Below are positions 32,960 through 40,937 of a stretch of DNA of 41,005 nt, piece after piece. The stretch lies in NCBI GenBank assembly GCA_902770845.1, contig CACXUV010000034.1, forward strand, positions 1 to 41,005, read 5' to 3'. This stretch comes from an uncultured Prevotellaceae bacterium (GTDB lineage Bacteria; Bacteroidota; Bacteroidia; Bacteroidales; Bacteroidaceae). The notes under the pieces are model-generated. The model was not told the origin of the DNA, ran no database searches, and saw only the letters and a program-made list of their open reading frames with translations. Each line of letters opens with the position of its first letter. The stretch's first letter is position 1. A program made the translations under genes and the position numbers.

Positions 32960-34519
32960 ACAAGACAACTTTTCCTGGCAGCCCTGTTGCTGCTCAACCT
33001 GCTCCCAGCCAGCGCCCAGCACGAAGACCATCTGCGCAAACTGTCGATTGCCGAAATGGCCGTGGCCAGCCTGTACGTTGACAGTGTGAACGAAACCAAG
33101 CTGGTGGAAGACGCCATTCGCGGCATGCTCGAGAAGCTGGACCCCCACAGCAGCTACAGCACTCCGAGCGAAGTGAAGAAAATGAACGAGCCGCTGCAAG
33201 GCTCGTTCGAGGGTGTTGGCATTCAGTTCAACATGATGGAAGACACGCTCGTGGTCGTTCAGACCATCACCAAGGGCCCGTCGGAGAAGGCCGGCATCGT
33301 GGCTGGCGACCGCATCGTGAGCGTGAACGACACAGCCATTGCCGGCGTGAAGATGTCGAAGGAAGACATTATGAGCCGCCTGCGTGGCCCTAAGGGCACA
33401 ACGGTGCGCCTGGGCGTGATACGTCCGGGCATAAAAGACCGCCTGCAGTTCAAGGTTGTGCGCGACAAGATTCCCGTGAAGAGCGTGGATGCGGCCTACA
33501 TGATTGCACCCCAGACGGGCTATCTGCGCATTGGCAACTTTGGTGCCACCACCTACGACGAGTTCATGCAGCACATGGAGACGCTGAGCAGCCAGGGCAT
33601 GACGCGGCTGGTGCTCGACCTGCAGGAGAACGGCGGCGGCTACCTGCAGGCTGCTGCCGACATTGCGGGCGAGTTTCTGAACCGTGGCGACCTGATTGTC
33701 TACACCGAAGGACGCCGCGTGCCGCGACGCGACTACCGCGCCAACAGCAACGGCACCTACAGCGGCGTGAAGGTGGTGGTGCTGGTCGACGAATACACGG
33801 CCTCGGCGGCCGAAATCGTGACGGGAGCCATACAGGACAACGACCGTGGACAGGTGGTGGGCCGCCGCACCTTTGGCAAGGGTCTGGTGCAGCGACCCAT
33901 CGACCTGCCCGACGGTTCGATGATTCGGCTCACCATTTCCCACTACTACACGCCCTCGGGCCGCTGCATCCAGAAGCCCTACGAAAAGGGAAAACAGAAG
34001 GACTACTCGATGGACGTGGCCAACCGCCTGAAGCACGGCGAACTGATGTCGAAAGACTCCATCCACTTTGCCGACTCACTGAAGTTCTACACCCTGCGCG
34101 AGCACCGCGTGGTCTACGGCGGGGGCGGCATCATGCCCGACCACTTCGTGCCGCTCGACACCACGCGCTACACGCGTTTCCACCGCGAACTGGCGGCCAA
34201 GAGCGTGATCATCACGCAGAACCTGCGCTACATTGACAAGCACCGCAAGCAGCTGAAGAAGCAGTATCGACAGTTTCAGCAGTTCAAGGAGCAATACCAG
34301 GTGCCACAGGAGTTCGTAGACGCCATCCTGAACGAGGGCAAGAAGCAGAACATCGTGCCGCGCGACGAGGCCGAACTGGAGAAGACGCTGCCCTTCCTGC
34401 GACTGCAACTGAAGGCCCTGGTGGCCCGCGACCTGTGGGACATGAGCGAATATTTCAGCATCATCAACGAGCAAAGCGACATGGTGAAGCAGGCTTTGCT
34501 GGTGATGAAGGACATGTAG
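32957..34519 (+). CDS. S41-family C-terminal processing protease
   Basis: This 520-residue exported protease has a signal peptide (FLAALLLLNLLPASAQ) and a PDZ domain (about 80-165; GVGIQFNMMEDTLVVV, AGDRIVSVNDT). The S41 peptidase core (about 175-345) carries the nucleophile S283 in EYTASAAEI and the general base K308 in TFGKGLVQ. A helical C-terminal region follows, as in the longer CtpA proteins of Bacteroidota. It should trim periplasmic proteins after PDZ-mediated recognition of C-termini. The start codon lies in a repeated leader segment. Confidence 0.93.
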   Translation: MTRQLFLAALLLLNLLPASAQHEDHLRKLSIAEMAVASLYVDSVNETKLVEDAIRGMLEKLDPHSSYSTPSEVKKMNEPLQGSFEGVGIQFNMMEDTLVVVQTITKGPSEKAGIVAGDRIVSVNDTAIAGVKMSKEDIMSRLRGPKGTTVRLGVIRPGIKDRLQFKVVRDKIPVKSVDAAYMIAPQTGYLRIGNFGATTYDEFMQHMETLSSQGMTRLVLDLQENGGGYLQAAADIAGEFLNRGDLIVYTEGRRVPRRDYRANSNGTYSGVKVVVLVDEYTASAAEIVTGAIQDNDRGQVVGRRTFGKGLVQRPIDLPDGSMIRLTISHYYTPSGRCIQKPYEKGKQKDYSMDVANRLKHGELMSKDSIHFADSLKFYTLREHRVVYGGGGIMPDHFVPLDTTRYTRFHRELAAKSVIITQNLRYIDKHRKQLKKQYRQFQQFKEQYQVPQEFVDAILNEGKKQNIVPRDEAELEKTLPFLRLQLKALVARDLWDMSEYFSIINEQSDMVKQALLVMKDM

Positions 34520-34533
34520 CAAACACGAAAATA

Positions 34534-34597
34534 ACTACGAGTTTCAAGAAAAAATACTACGAATTTCAAGAAAAAAAACTACGAGTTTCAAGAAAAA
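34534..34597 (+). repeat. 22-bp AT-rich tandem units before a hairpin
   Basis: Three units (34534, 34556, 34578) of ACTACGAGTTTCAAGAAAAA type, spaced 22, 22 and 21 nt, lead into the hairpin at 34598 whose left arm starts as a fourth unit. They lie just after the S41 stop. Confidence 0.85.
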
Positions 34598-34692
34598 AAC
34601 TACGAATTTCACGAATTATACGAATTTATATTTATACCCCTGCTGAAAAAAAGCAATGACAAAAATTCGTATAATTCGTGAAATTCGTAGTT
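34598..34692. terminator. Perfect 30-bp hairpin between convergent S41 and GH30 genes
   Basis: The arm 34598-34627 (ACTACGAATTTCACGAATTA core) has an exact complement at 34663-34692, with a 35-nt loop. Position between two gene ends suggests a bidirectional terminator or processing stem. The stem is far longer than an ordinary terminator and belongs to a repeat with tandem units. Confidence 0.7.
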
Positions 34693-34733
34693 GAAAAGTA
34701 TTCCGAGTTTTATTTTTTTCTCCGCCTCTTCTA

Positions 34734-37205
34734 TTATCTTGTCAGCACCACCTTGCGGCCATTCACAAGGTAGATGCCCCTGGAGCGTAGCTGACTGCGG
34801 TCGATGCGGCGCCCGGTGAGGTCGTAGATGCGGTGGTCGGCGGCCACCGTAGCCGTGGTGCCCGCCACCTCCCTGATGGCGCTGGCCTGCTGGGAAGAGC
34901 CCAGCGGGAACAGCATCCACTGGCGGTGAATGGGGGTGGCATTGCCATCCTGATACTGCCAGATGCCCACGGTGGTGCCGGCTGCCGTTGCCGCCCCGCT
35001 CAGGTCGAAGCCATGGGTGCGGCCGTTGCTGGCCATGATGGTGAAGAAGGGCTGGTCGATGGCGTCGAGATAGAAGCCCTGCTCGCTGGCCTGTGCCTGC
35101 TGTGCGGTGAGCGACGAGCTGCCCGTGCTGCGATGGGCCGTGAGGCGCAGTCCCAAGGCGTTCTGCAGGGCAAAGGTGCCGTCGGCCTGCTGGGTGAGCG
35201 TCCAGCGCTGGGCGTCGCCGTAGTCCACGTCTTCAATGGTCACCTTGCTGCCCGTGGCCGTCACGGCACGCAGGTTTTCCTGTCGCGGCACGATGAGATA
35301 CTGGCCGCCGCTGACGGGCTGCGGCTGCGGCTGGGCATCGTCGCTGCTGATGGGAACGAGCAGCGTGGCGATGGACTGGGCCGGCATGGGCAGCGTGAGA
35401 CGGCCGTCGGCCAGGGTCAGTCCGGCCTTGACGGCGCGCATGTTCTCGCTGGCTGTGGTGCGATAGGTCTGAATGGCGTTCAGACTGGGCTGCACCGAGA
35501 GCGCCGTGAGGTCGATGTTGTGAACGCACTTGGCCCCCTCGTTGAGCACCACGAGCACCAGCGTGTCGCGCTGCTCGTTGACGGCGGCCAGCGTCTGCGG
35601 ACAGAGCGAGGCCACGATGTCGAAGCCATGGCGGATGAAGCGCGAGCAGTGCTGGCGCACGTAGTAGTTCTTCACCTTGGCATAGGTCTGGCTGGCAAAG
35701 CTGCCGCGAATGGTGCACCACTGGTCGTTGGCCTCTTCCATGTATTGCCAGTCAATCCACGCCTCGGGCTGCATGTAGGTCATGTCGCTCAGCAATCGCT
35801 GGGCCATGCTCAGATTGCCGCCAATGCCGCTGCCGCCCGACCCCGTTTCGCTCATCCACAGGGGCACTCCGGCCTGGCGCACCAGCATGGCCAGTGCAGC
35901 GCGCTCGGCATTGCTGCCCTGATAGGTGTGGGTGTTCCACTGGCCCACGAGTGGCAGCACGCCCGACGCGGTGTAGTCGCGGAAGGCGCCAATCGACATG
36001 CCCACGTTGGTCTCGTCGGAGGCCGAAATGACGGTGCTCAGGCCCGACTGCTTCAGGATGGGCGACAGCACGCGCAGGAAGGCCACCTGCGACTGATAGT
36101 CGAAGTGGCACCCTTCCTGGACACCGCCGGCATGCCAGAAGCTGGTGGCCGACTCGTTGAAGGGTTCGAGCGTCTTGAACTCGATGCCGTAGGCGTCCTT
36201 GTAGTGCTTGCACACGTCGACCAGGTAGTGGGCAAACTCTTCGTAGTACTCGGGCTTCAGATTGTCCTTGCCGCCCTCGGCGTTTCCGCTCACGCAGCCG
36301 CTGTAGGTCATGTAGTAGGGACACGAGTTGCTGAAGGCTTCGAACACGGCATCGGGCCGCTTCTCCCTGATTTTGAGCATGATCTTGCGCTGGGCGCTGT
36401 CGCGCTCCCAGTGATAGTCGTCGGCGCTGAAGTCCTTGAAGCCCTCCATCTCGGCGCGCAGTCCCTTGCCGCTGCCCATGTGGTGGGGCGTGCAGTTGCG
36501 GTTCTCAGGGTCGTCGCCGCCGCCAATGTTGTAGCGGAAGTGGCTGTAGTTCAGCCCCGTGGGGCTCACCAGCCAGTCCACAATCTCGTCTATTTTCTTG
36601 TCGTCCCACTTGCCGCACTGGCCTGCCCACCAGCAGAGCGACACGCCCCAGCCGTCGAAGTGCTGGCGCACCAGCTGCGGTGCCACCCTGTAGCGCAGCG
36701 TGTCGGTGGGCGGCTGGGCCGAGGCCGAGGTGCTGAAGTACCACAGGTGCTTGGTGTCGGAGCCGCTCTTGTCGGCAAACACCTTCTGGTGGGCGTCGTT
36801 GCTGTCGGTGCCCAGGTATTTGTTGTTGGCCTTGCAGCGCAGCCTGACATACTGGCCCGAAGCCTGCTCGATGGCCCATTTGGCCTCGGCAGCCTGGGGC
36901 GAAGCCACAAACAGGGTGTTCCACTGGCCCGAGAGCGACAGGAAGGCATCGGCCTGGCCTGCCACCCGGATGCTGTAGTAGCCCTGCCCGTCGGGCTCGA
37001 TGGTGAGCTGCTGCACGCCGCCGTCCTTGGTGGGCGACTCTATCCAGCCACCGTCGTCGGTGCCGCGCTCCAGGTGGTTGCCGCTGCTGTGCAGCAGAAA
37101 CAGTGTGGTGGCCTGGCCAAAGCTGGTCTGGGCCCACAGCATGGTGGTGGCCACGCAGGCCACGGCTGCCAGCACCACGCGCCTAAGAAAGTATCTGTGC
37201 TGCAT
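34734..37205 (-). CDS. Secreted GH30-family glycoside hydrolase with ricin-type lectin region
   Basis: This 823-residue protein has a signal peptide (VVLAAVACVATTMLWAQ) and an N-terminal beta-trefoil-like or lectin region (about 27-160). The GH30-type (beta/alpha)8 catalytic domain spans about 165-620. The acid/base is E351 in LEPFNES and the nucleophile is E453 in WMSETGSG. A ricin-type lectin-like region (about 640-790) carries QW motifs. The tail (IYDLTGRR..., GIYLVNGRKVVL) resembles those of the LRR protein and endonuclease I. The sequence recalls endo-beta-1,6-galactanases, but specificity is uncertain. Its AAGGAG site lies within the end of bcp, which it overlaps by 23 nt. Confidence 0.87.
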   Translation of the reverse strand: MQHRYFLRRVVLAAVACVATTMLWAQTSFGQATTLFLLHSSGNHLERGTDDGGWIESPTKDGGVQQLTIEPDGQGYYSIRVAGQADAFLSLSGQWNTLFVASPQAAEAKWAIEQASGQYVRLRCKANNKYLGTDSNDAHQKVFADKSGSDTKHLWYFSTSASAQPPTDTLRYRVAPQLVRQHFDGWGVSLCWWAGQCGKWDDKKIDEIVDWLVSPTGLNYSHFRYNIGGGDDPENRNCTPHHMGSGKGLRAEMEGFKDFSADDYHWERDSAQRKIMLKIREKRPDAVFEAFSNSCPYYMTYSGCVSGNAEGGKDNLKPEYYEEFAHYLVDVCKHYKDAYGIEFKTLEPFNESATSFWHAGGVQEGCHFDYQSQVAFLRVLSPILKQSGLSTVISASDETNVGMSIGAFRDYTASGVLPLVGQWNTHTYQGSNAERAALAMLVRQAGVPLWMSETGSGGSGIGGNLSMAQRLLSDMTYMQPEAWIDWQYMEEANDQWCTIRGSFASQTYAKVKNYYVRQHCSRFIRHGFDIVASLCPQTLAAVNEQRDTLVLVVLNEGAKCVHNIDLTALSVQPSLNAIQTYRTTASENMRAVKAGLTLADGRLTLPMPAQSIATLLVPISSDDAQPQPQPVSGGQYLIVPRQENLRAVTATGSKVTIEDVDYGDAQRWTLTQQADGTFALQNALGLRLTAHRSTGSSSLTAQQAQASEQGFYLDAIDQPFFTIMASNGRTHGFDLSGAATAAGTTVGIWQYQDGNATPIHRQWMLFPLGSSQQASAIREVAGTTATVAADHRIYDLTGRRIDRSQLRSRGIYLVNGRKVVLTR

Positions 37206-37632
37206 GCTCCTTGGTCTTTATCTGTTTGCCACTGAAAATTTGCTCTATCACGCCCTCTTCGTTGATCACGAAGGTGGTGCGTATGGTGCCCATGACCTTC
37301 TTGCCATACATGCTCTTCTCGCCCCAGGCGCCCATGGCCTCGAGCAGGGTGTGGTCTACGTCGGCAATCAGGGGGAAGGGCAACTGGTGCTTCTCCTTGA
37401 ACTTCTGGTGCGACTGGGCCGTGTCCTTGCTCACGCCCACCACCTCGTAGCCGCGCTGCTGCAGCGCGTCGTAGTGGTCGCGCAGGCTGCATGCCTCGGC
37501 AGTGCAGCCGCTGGTGTTGTCCTTCGGATAGAAATACAGCACCAGCTTGCGCCCACGATAGTCACTCAGGCGGATGTCGCGTCCCTGTTCGTCCTTACCC
37601 AGAATCTCGGGTGCTTTGTCTCCAATGTTCAT
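37183..37632 (-). CDS. bcp: Thioredoxin-dependent peroxiredoxin Bcp
   Basis: This 149-residue AhpC/TSA-fold protein reduces peroxides using thioredoxin. The peroxidatic cysteine is C43 and the resolving cysteine C48 in TSGCTAEAC, the atypical 2-Cys arrangement of BCP/PrxQ. LVLYFYPKDNT and IRTTFVINEEGVI are family strands. It is the first gene of a two-gene minus-strand unit with GH30, an unexpected pairing that is probably only positional. A promoter-like CACTTTTG (37672-37679, minus) is one base off consensus. Confidence 0.93.
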   Translation of the reverse strand: MNIGDKAPEILGKDEQGRDIRLSDYRGRKLVLYFYPKDNTSGCTAEACSLRDHYDALQQRGYEVVGVSKDTAQSHQKFKEKHQLPFPLIADVDHTLLEAMGAWGEKSMYGKKVMGTIRTTFVINEEGVIEQIFSGKQIKTKEHAAQILS

Positions 37633-37850
37633 CTTTTCTGTATTTTTTGGGGGTTAATAGTTGTCATGCTGCAAAAGTGGTGGCCTGGATGGCTCGCCAA
37701 AGGAAAGCTCGCTGCAAAGATAATAAATATGCCGTAATTTCGATAGAACGGACAAAAAAATTTTGCAAAATAGAACGTGAAACATGGCTTTGCGCGTGTT
37801 TCACGAGCCCGGAGGGGGCGATGGCGGCCAACTGGAAGTGAGACCGTGGC

Positions 37851-37960
37851 GCAACGGGGGCCCCGTTGCGGGCCAACGGGGGCACAACTGGGAGGCAACG
37901 GGGGCACTGCTGCACCGCAACGGGGCCCCCATTGCAGAACAACGGAGGCCCCATTGCGCC
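37851..37960. repeat. 22-bp tandem array of GC-rich near-palindromes, copy 3
   Basis: Five exact 22-bp registers start at 37851, 37873, 37895, 37917 and 37939, with GCAACGGGGGCCCCGTTGC as the best unit. A decayed sixth follows. The 540-nt stretch 37633-38172 has no credible gene; it holds this array, the linker, the inverted repeat at 38038 and the msrA promoter. Confidence 0.9.
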
Positions 37961-38037
37961 GCGAAGGGGGGAGGAAAACCAGACAGACGAGCGACAGACG
38001 AACGGAAAGGGCTGGAAGACAGCAAGTTAGGGAAAGG

Positions 38038-38101
38038 GCGCCAAAACTGGAAAATTTGGGGGCAAAAGGGGCATTGCTGGCCACGGAGCAAGTTTTGGCG
38101 C
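38038..38101. repeat. Inverted repeat of composite element, copy 3
   Basis: GCGCCAAAACT (38038-38048) and its exact complement (38091-38101) flank a loop containing, on the minus strand, TTGCCCCCAAATTTTC (38050-38065). That 16-mer is identical to copy 1 (9056-9071). The linker towards the array also shares text with copy 1 (a TCTGTC motif and CCTTCGC next to GCAATGGGG). Confidence 0.8.
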
Positions 38102-38132
38102 AATTCAGACAAAAAAAATCGGAATTTCTTCG

Positions 38133-38140
38133 TATCTTTG
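38133..38140 (+). promoter_or_regulatory. -7 promoter element of the msrA-PCMD gene
   Basis: TATCTTTG, 32 nt before the ATG at 38173. It lies 31 nt after the end of the composite repeat; no clear -33 motif. Confidence 0.6.
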
Positions 38141-38172
38141 CACCCTGTACATAAAAATACCTTTTAGCAACA

Positions 38173-39843
38173 ATGAAGGAAATTTATTTTGCCGGAGGAT
38201 GCTTCTGGGGAACAGAGCATTTCTTCAAACAGATTGACGGCGTGGTGAAGACCGAGGTGGGCTTTGCCAACGGAAACACCGAGAACCCCAGCTACAGGGA
38301 GGTGTACACCGACCAGACGGGACACGCCGAGACGGTGCACGTGGTCTACGACGAGAACATCGCGAGCCTGGAGTTTCTGCTGAACATGTTTTTCAAGGCC
38401 ATAGACCCCGTGAGCCTGAACCGCCAGGGACACGACGAGGGCACACGCTACCGCACGGGCGTGTACTACACCGACGAGGCACAGCTGGCCACCATCGACA
38501 GGGTGTTTGCCCAGCAGCAGGCACTACTCAGCGAGCCCCTGGCCGTGGAGCGCATGCCGCTGAAGTGCTTCTTCCGCGCCGAAGACGAGCACCAGGACTA
38601 TCTGGAGAAGAACCCCACGGGCTACTGCCACCTGCCCACGGCTCTCTTTGAAATGGCGCGCAAGGCCAGACCGAAGGCGACGGCCACGAAACTGCTGGCC
38701 GTGCTGCTGTGCTTGCCGGGGCTGACGTCGTGCATCAAGGACGAAGCACCCAACACCGAATGCGACATCACGGCGGCCTGGGTGGAGGGGGCACAGTATG
38801 AGGGCCTGTTCTATCAGCCCTCGCAAATGCGCCAGGACAACATCTCGTCGGCCGAGGAAAACATTGTGTTCACGGTGAAGACGCTGCACAACCTGCCCGA
38901 GCGGCTGCCCGTGGACTTCAGACTGACGCCCGGCGCCACCATCGTGCCAGCCAGCGGCTCGGAGCAAGACTTCAAGAACGGCCCCGTGGGCTACACCGTG
39001 ACGTCAGAGGACGGACAGTGGCAGCGACACTACTCGGTGCAGTTCAAGGAGAGCGCCACGCTCTATAAGTTCTCGTTCGAACACGTGGACACCGTGCTGG
39101 GCACGGGCAACAACTACTACCACAGCTTCTACGAAGCCGACGACGCCGGCAACCGGCACGACATCTGGGCTTCGGGCAATCCGGGGGCCATCATCATCAA
39201 ATCAAACACACGGGCCGAGCAACAGCCCACCTACTCCATGGCAAACGGCTACAGGGGCAGGGGCGTGTGTCTGAACACTCAGAGCGCCGGACAGTGGGGC
39301 AAGACATTTGGCAAACCCATTGCCGCCGGCAACCTGTTCATAGGCCGATTCATCGTGGAAAAGGTGCTCATGGACGCACTGAAGGCTACCGAATTTGGCA
39401 CACCGGCCGAGAGAGTGCCGATGCGCGTGGCGGGCTACTACAAGTACAAGCCGGGCGAGGTGTTCACCAACAAGCAAATGCAAGCCGTGCCGGGACGCAC
39501 CGACGAGGCCAGCATCTATGCCGTGTTCTATCGCAACAAAGACGAACAGGGCAACGACGTGCACCTGTATGGCGACGACGTGCAGACCAGCCCCTACATC
39601 CTGAAGAAAGCACAGGTGGCATCGCTGCCTGCCACAAGCGAGTGGACACGCTTCGAAATGAACTTCGAGGGACCCGACGCCGACCCGGAAGTGCTGGCAC
39701 AGCAGGGCTACAGCCTGACGCTGGTGTTCTCGTCGAGCAAGGAGGGCGCCACCTTCGAGGGGGCCATCGGCAGCGAACTGTGCATCGACGAGGTGGAAAT
39801 GTGGTTCGAAAATCCTGACAACAACGACAAGAAAGAAGAATAA
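38173..39843 (+). CDS. msrA: In-frame fusion of MsrA and a PCMD-domain lipoprotein
   Basis: This single 556-codon frame has two parts. Residues 1-163 are a complete peptide-methionine (S)-S-oxide reductase: catalytic C10 in GGCFWG, the GHAETV segment, YRTGVYYT, and the C-terminal EKNPTGYCHLP with C152. From about 170 the sequence becomes a lipoprotein signal (KLLAVLLCLPGLTSC, lipobox cysteine C187). A PCMD (putative carbohydrate metabolism) domain protein follows, ending in a beta-sandwich-like region (about 285-545). No stop separates them. A start at M161 (ATG at 38653) would give a normal 26-residue lipoprotein signal but has no good ribosome site. Either the fusion is real or two proteins come from one frame. 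Confidence 0.85.
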   Translation: MKEIYFAGGCFWGTEHFFKQIDGVVKTEVGFANGNTENPSYREVYTDQTGHAETVHVVYDENIASLEFLLNMFFKAIDPVSLNRQGHDEGTRYRTGVYYTDEAQLATIDRVFAQQQALLSEPLAVERMPLKCFFRAEDEHQDYLEKNPTGYCHLPTALFEMARKARPKATATKLLAVLLCLPGLTSCIKDEAPNTECDITAAWVEGAQYEGLFYQPSQMRQDNISSAEENIVFTVKTLHNLPERLPVDFRLTPGATIVPASGSEQDFKNGPVGYTVTSEDGQWQRHYSVQFKESATLYKFSFEHVDTVLGTGNNYYHSFYEADDAGNRHDIWASGNPGAIIIKSNTRAEQQPTYSMANGYRGRGVCLNTQSAGQWGKTFGKPIAAGNLFIGRFIVEKVLMDALKATEFGTPAERVPMRVAGYYKYKPGEVFTNKQMQAVPGRTDEASIYAVFYRNKDEQGNDVHLYGDDVQTSPYILKKAQVASLPATSEWTRFEMNFEGPDADPEVLAQQGYSLTLVFSSSKEGATFEGAIGSELCIDEVEMWFENPDNNDKKEE

Positions 39844-39846
39844 GGC

Positions 39847-40602
39847 ATGAAAAAAATCATAGCAAGCATGGCACTGGGTGCCGCACTGCTCTGGACGGCA
39901 ACGGCCGGCGCAGGCAACTTTACAAGCAACCTGGAAATGAAGGCCCGCGTGGGCTACAGCATCGGCGGAACGGCTCCCATCGGCATTCCGGCCACCATTC
40001 GCAGCATAGACGCCTTCAGGCTCACGCCGTCGGTGAAGGCTGCGTTCGACGTGAAGAAACCGCTGACACCGCTGTGGGGCATCATGGTGGGACTGCAAAT
40101 TGAAAACAAGGCCATGGACGCCGAGGTGACTACCAAGGCTTACCGGATGGAGCTGGTGAAGGGCGACAGCAGGATTGAGGGGCTCTTCACCGGTCACGTG
40201 GAACAGGAGGTGACGCAATGGATGCTCACGCTGCCCGTGACGGCCACCTGCGAAGTGGCACGCAACCTGATGCTGAAGGCTGGCCCCTACTGCTCGCTGC
40301 TGCTGCACAAGGACTTCAGCGGCATTGCCTCCGACGGCTATCTGAGGCAGGGCGACCCCACAGGGCCCAAGATAGACATGGGCAGCAAGGAGGGTGAATG
40401 GGCCACCTACGACTTCAGCGACGACATGCGAAGCCTGCAGATGGGCATCACCGTGGGCATCGACTGGCAGCTGCACTCGCACATGGGTCTCTCGGCCGAC
40501 CTGAACTGGGGTCTGACGGGCATCTTCAACAGCGACTTCAAGACCGTTGAACAGACGCTCTTCCCCATCTACGGCACCATTGGTGCCTTCTACCGCTTCT
40601 GA
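39847..40602 (+). CDS. Outer-membrane beta-barrel protein (porin-like)
   Basis: This 251-residue protein has a signal peptide (IIASMALGAALLWTATAGA) and then alternating amphipathic strands ending in a terminal aromatic strand (TIGAFYRF), typical of small outer-membrane barrels in Bacteroidota. It starts 3 nt after the stop of the PCMD fusion gene, and PCMD lipoproteins are often followed by such barrels. The two probably form an outer-membrane unit. Cargo or function is unknown. Confidence 0.82.
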   Translation: MKKIIASMALGAALLWTATAGAGNFTSNLEMKARVGYSIGGTAPIGIPATIRSIDAFRLTPSVKAAFDVKKPLTPLWGIMVGLQIENKAMDAEVTTKAYRMELVKGDSRIEGLFTGHVEQEVTQWMLTLPVTATCEVARNLMLKAGPYCSLLLHKDFSGIASDGYLRQGDPTGPKIDMGSKEGEWATYDFSDDMRSLQMGITVGIDWQLHSHMGLSADLNWGLTGIFNSDFKTVEQTLFPIYGTIGAFYRF

Positions 40603-40651
40603 TGGGCCACGCACCACTGCATGCTGACATGCAGCGCGATTGAAATATAAT

Positions 40652-40803
40652 TTGAAAGAAATCAGCTTGATTTAACTTGAAAGAAATCGACTTGACTTAA
40701 ATTGAAAGAAATCGACTTGATTTTATTTGAAAGAAATCGACTTGATTTAACTTGAAAGAAATCAGCTTGACTTAACTTGAAAGAAACCGACTTGATTTTT
40801 TAT
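40652..40803 (+). repeat. 25-bp AT-rich tandem units before a hairpin
   Basis: Six units start at 40652, 40677, 40702, 40727, 40752 and 40777 (the last 27 nt), of TTGAAAGAAATCGACTTGAT type. They lead into a seventh partial unit that forms the left arm of the hairpin at 40804. No spacers, so not a CRISPR array. It lies in the 335-nt gap after the porin-like gene. Confidence 0.92.
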
Positions 40804-40882
40804 TTGAAAGAAATTGGAATAATAAGAATAATTTTTCCCTTCGGCGTAAGCCCATTATTCTCATTATTCCAATTTCTTTCAA
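40804..40882. terminator. 29-bp hairpin of the AT-rich family, long copy
   Basis: The arm 40804-40832 (TTGAAAGAAATTGGAATAAT start) pairs with 40854-40882, with one mismatch in 29, around a 21-nt loop. The right arm matches the hairpin at 11445-11467. It lies between the porin-like gene and a convergent minus-strand frame, consistent with bidirectional termination. Confidence 0.7.
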
Positions 40883-40937
40883 TTCTTCTTTGACTTCACC
40901 TTCGGCGTATATTATATTTCTATGTATTGCTAAAAAA

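Noticed and set aside
34833-37235. 800-codon open frame antisense to GH30
   Set aside because: Same codon-bias effect; the minus strand encodes a signal peptide, both catalytic glutamates and lectin motifs.
40652-40803. Possible CRISPR array
   Set aside because: The 25-bp units are directly adjacent with no spacers, and no cas genes are nearby.
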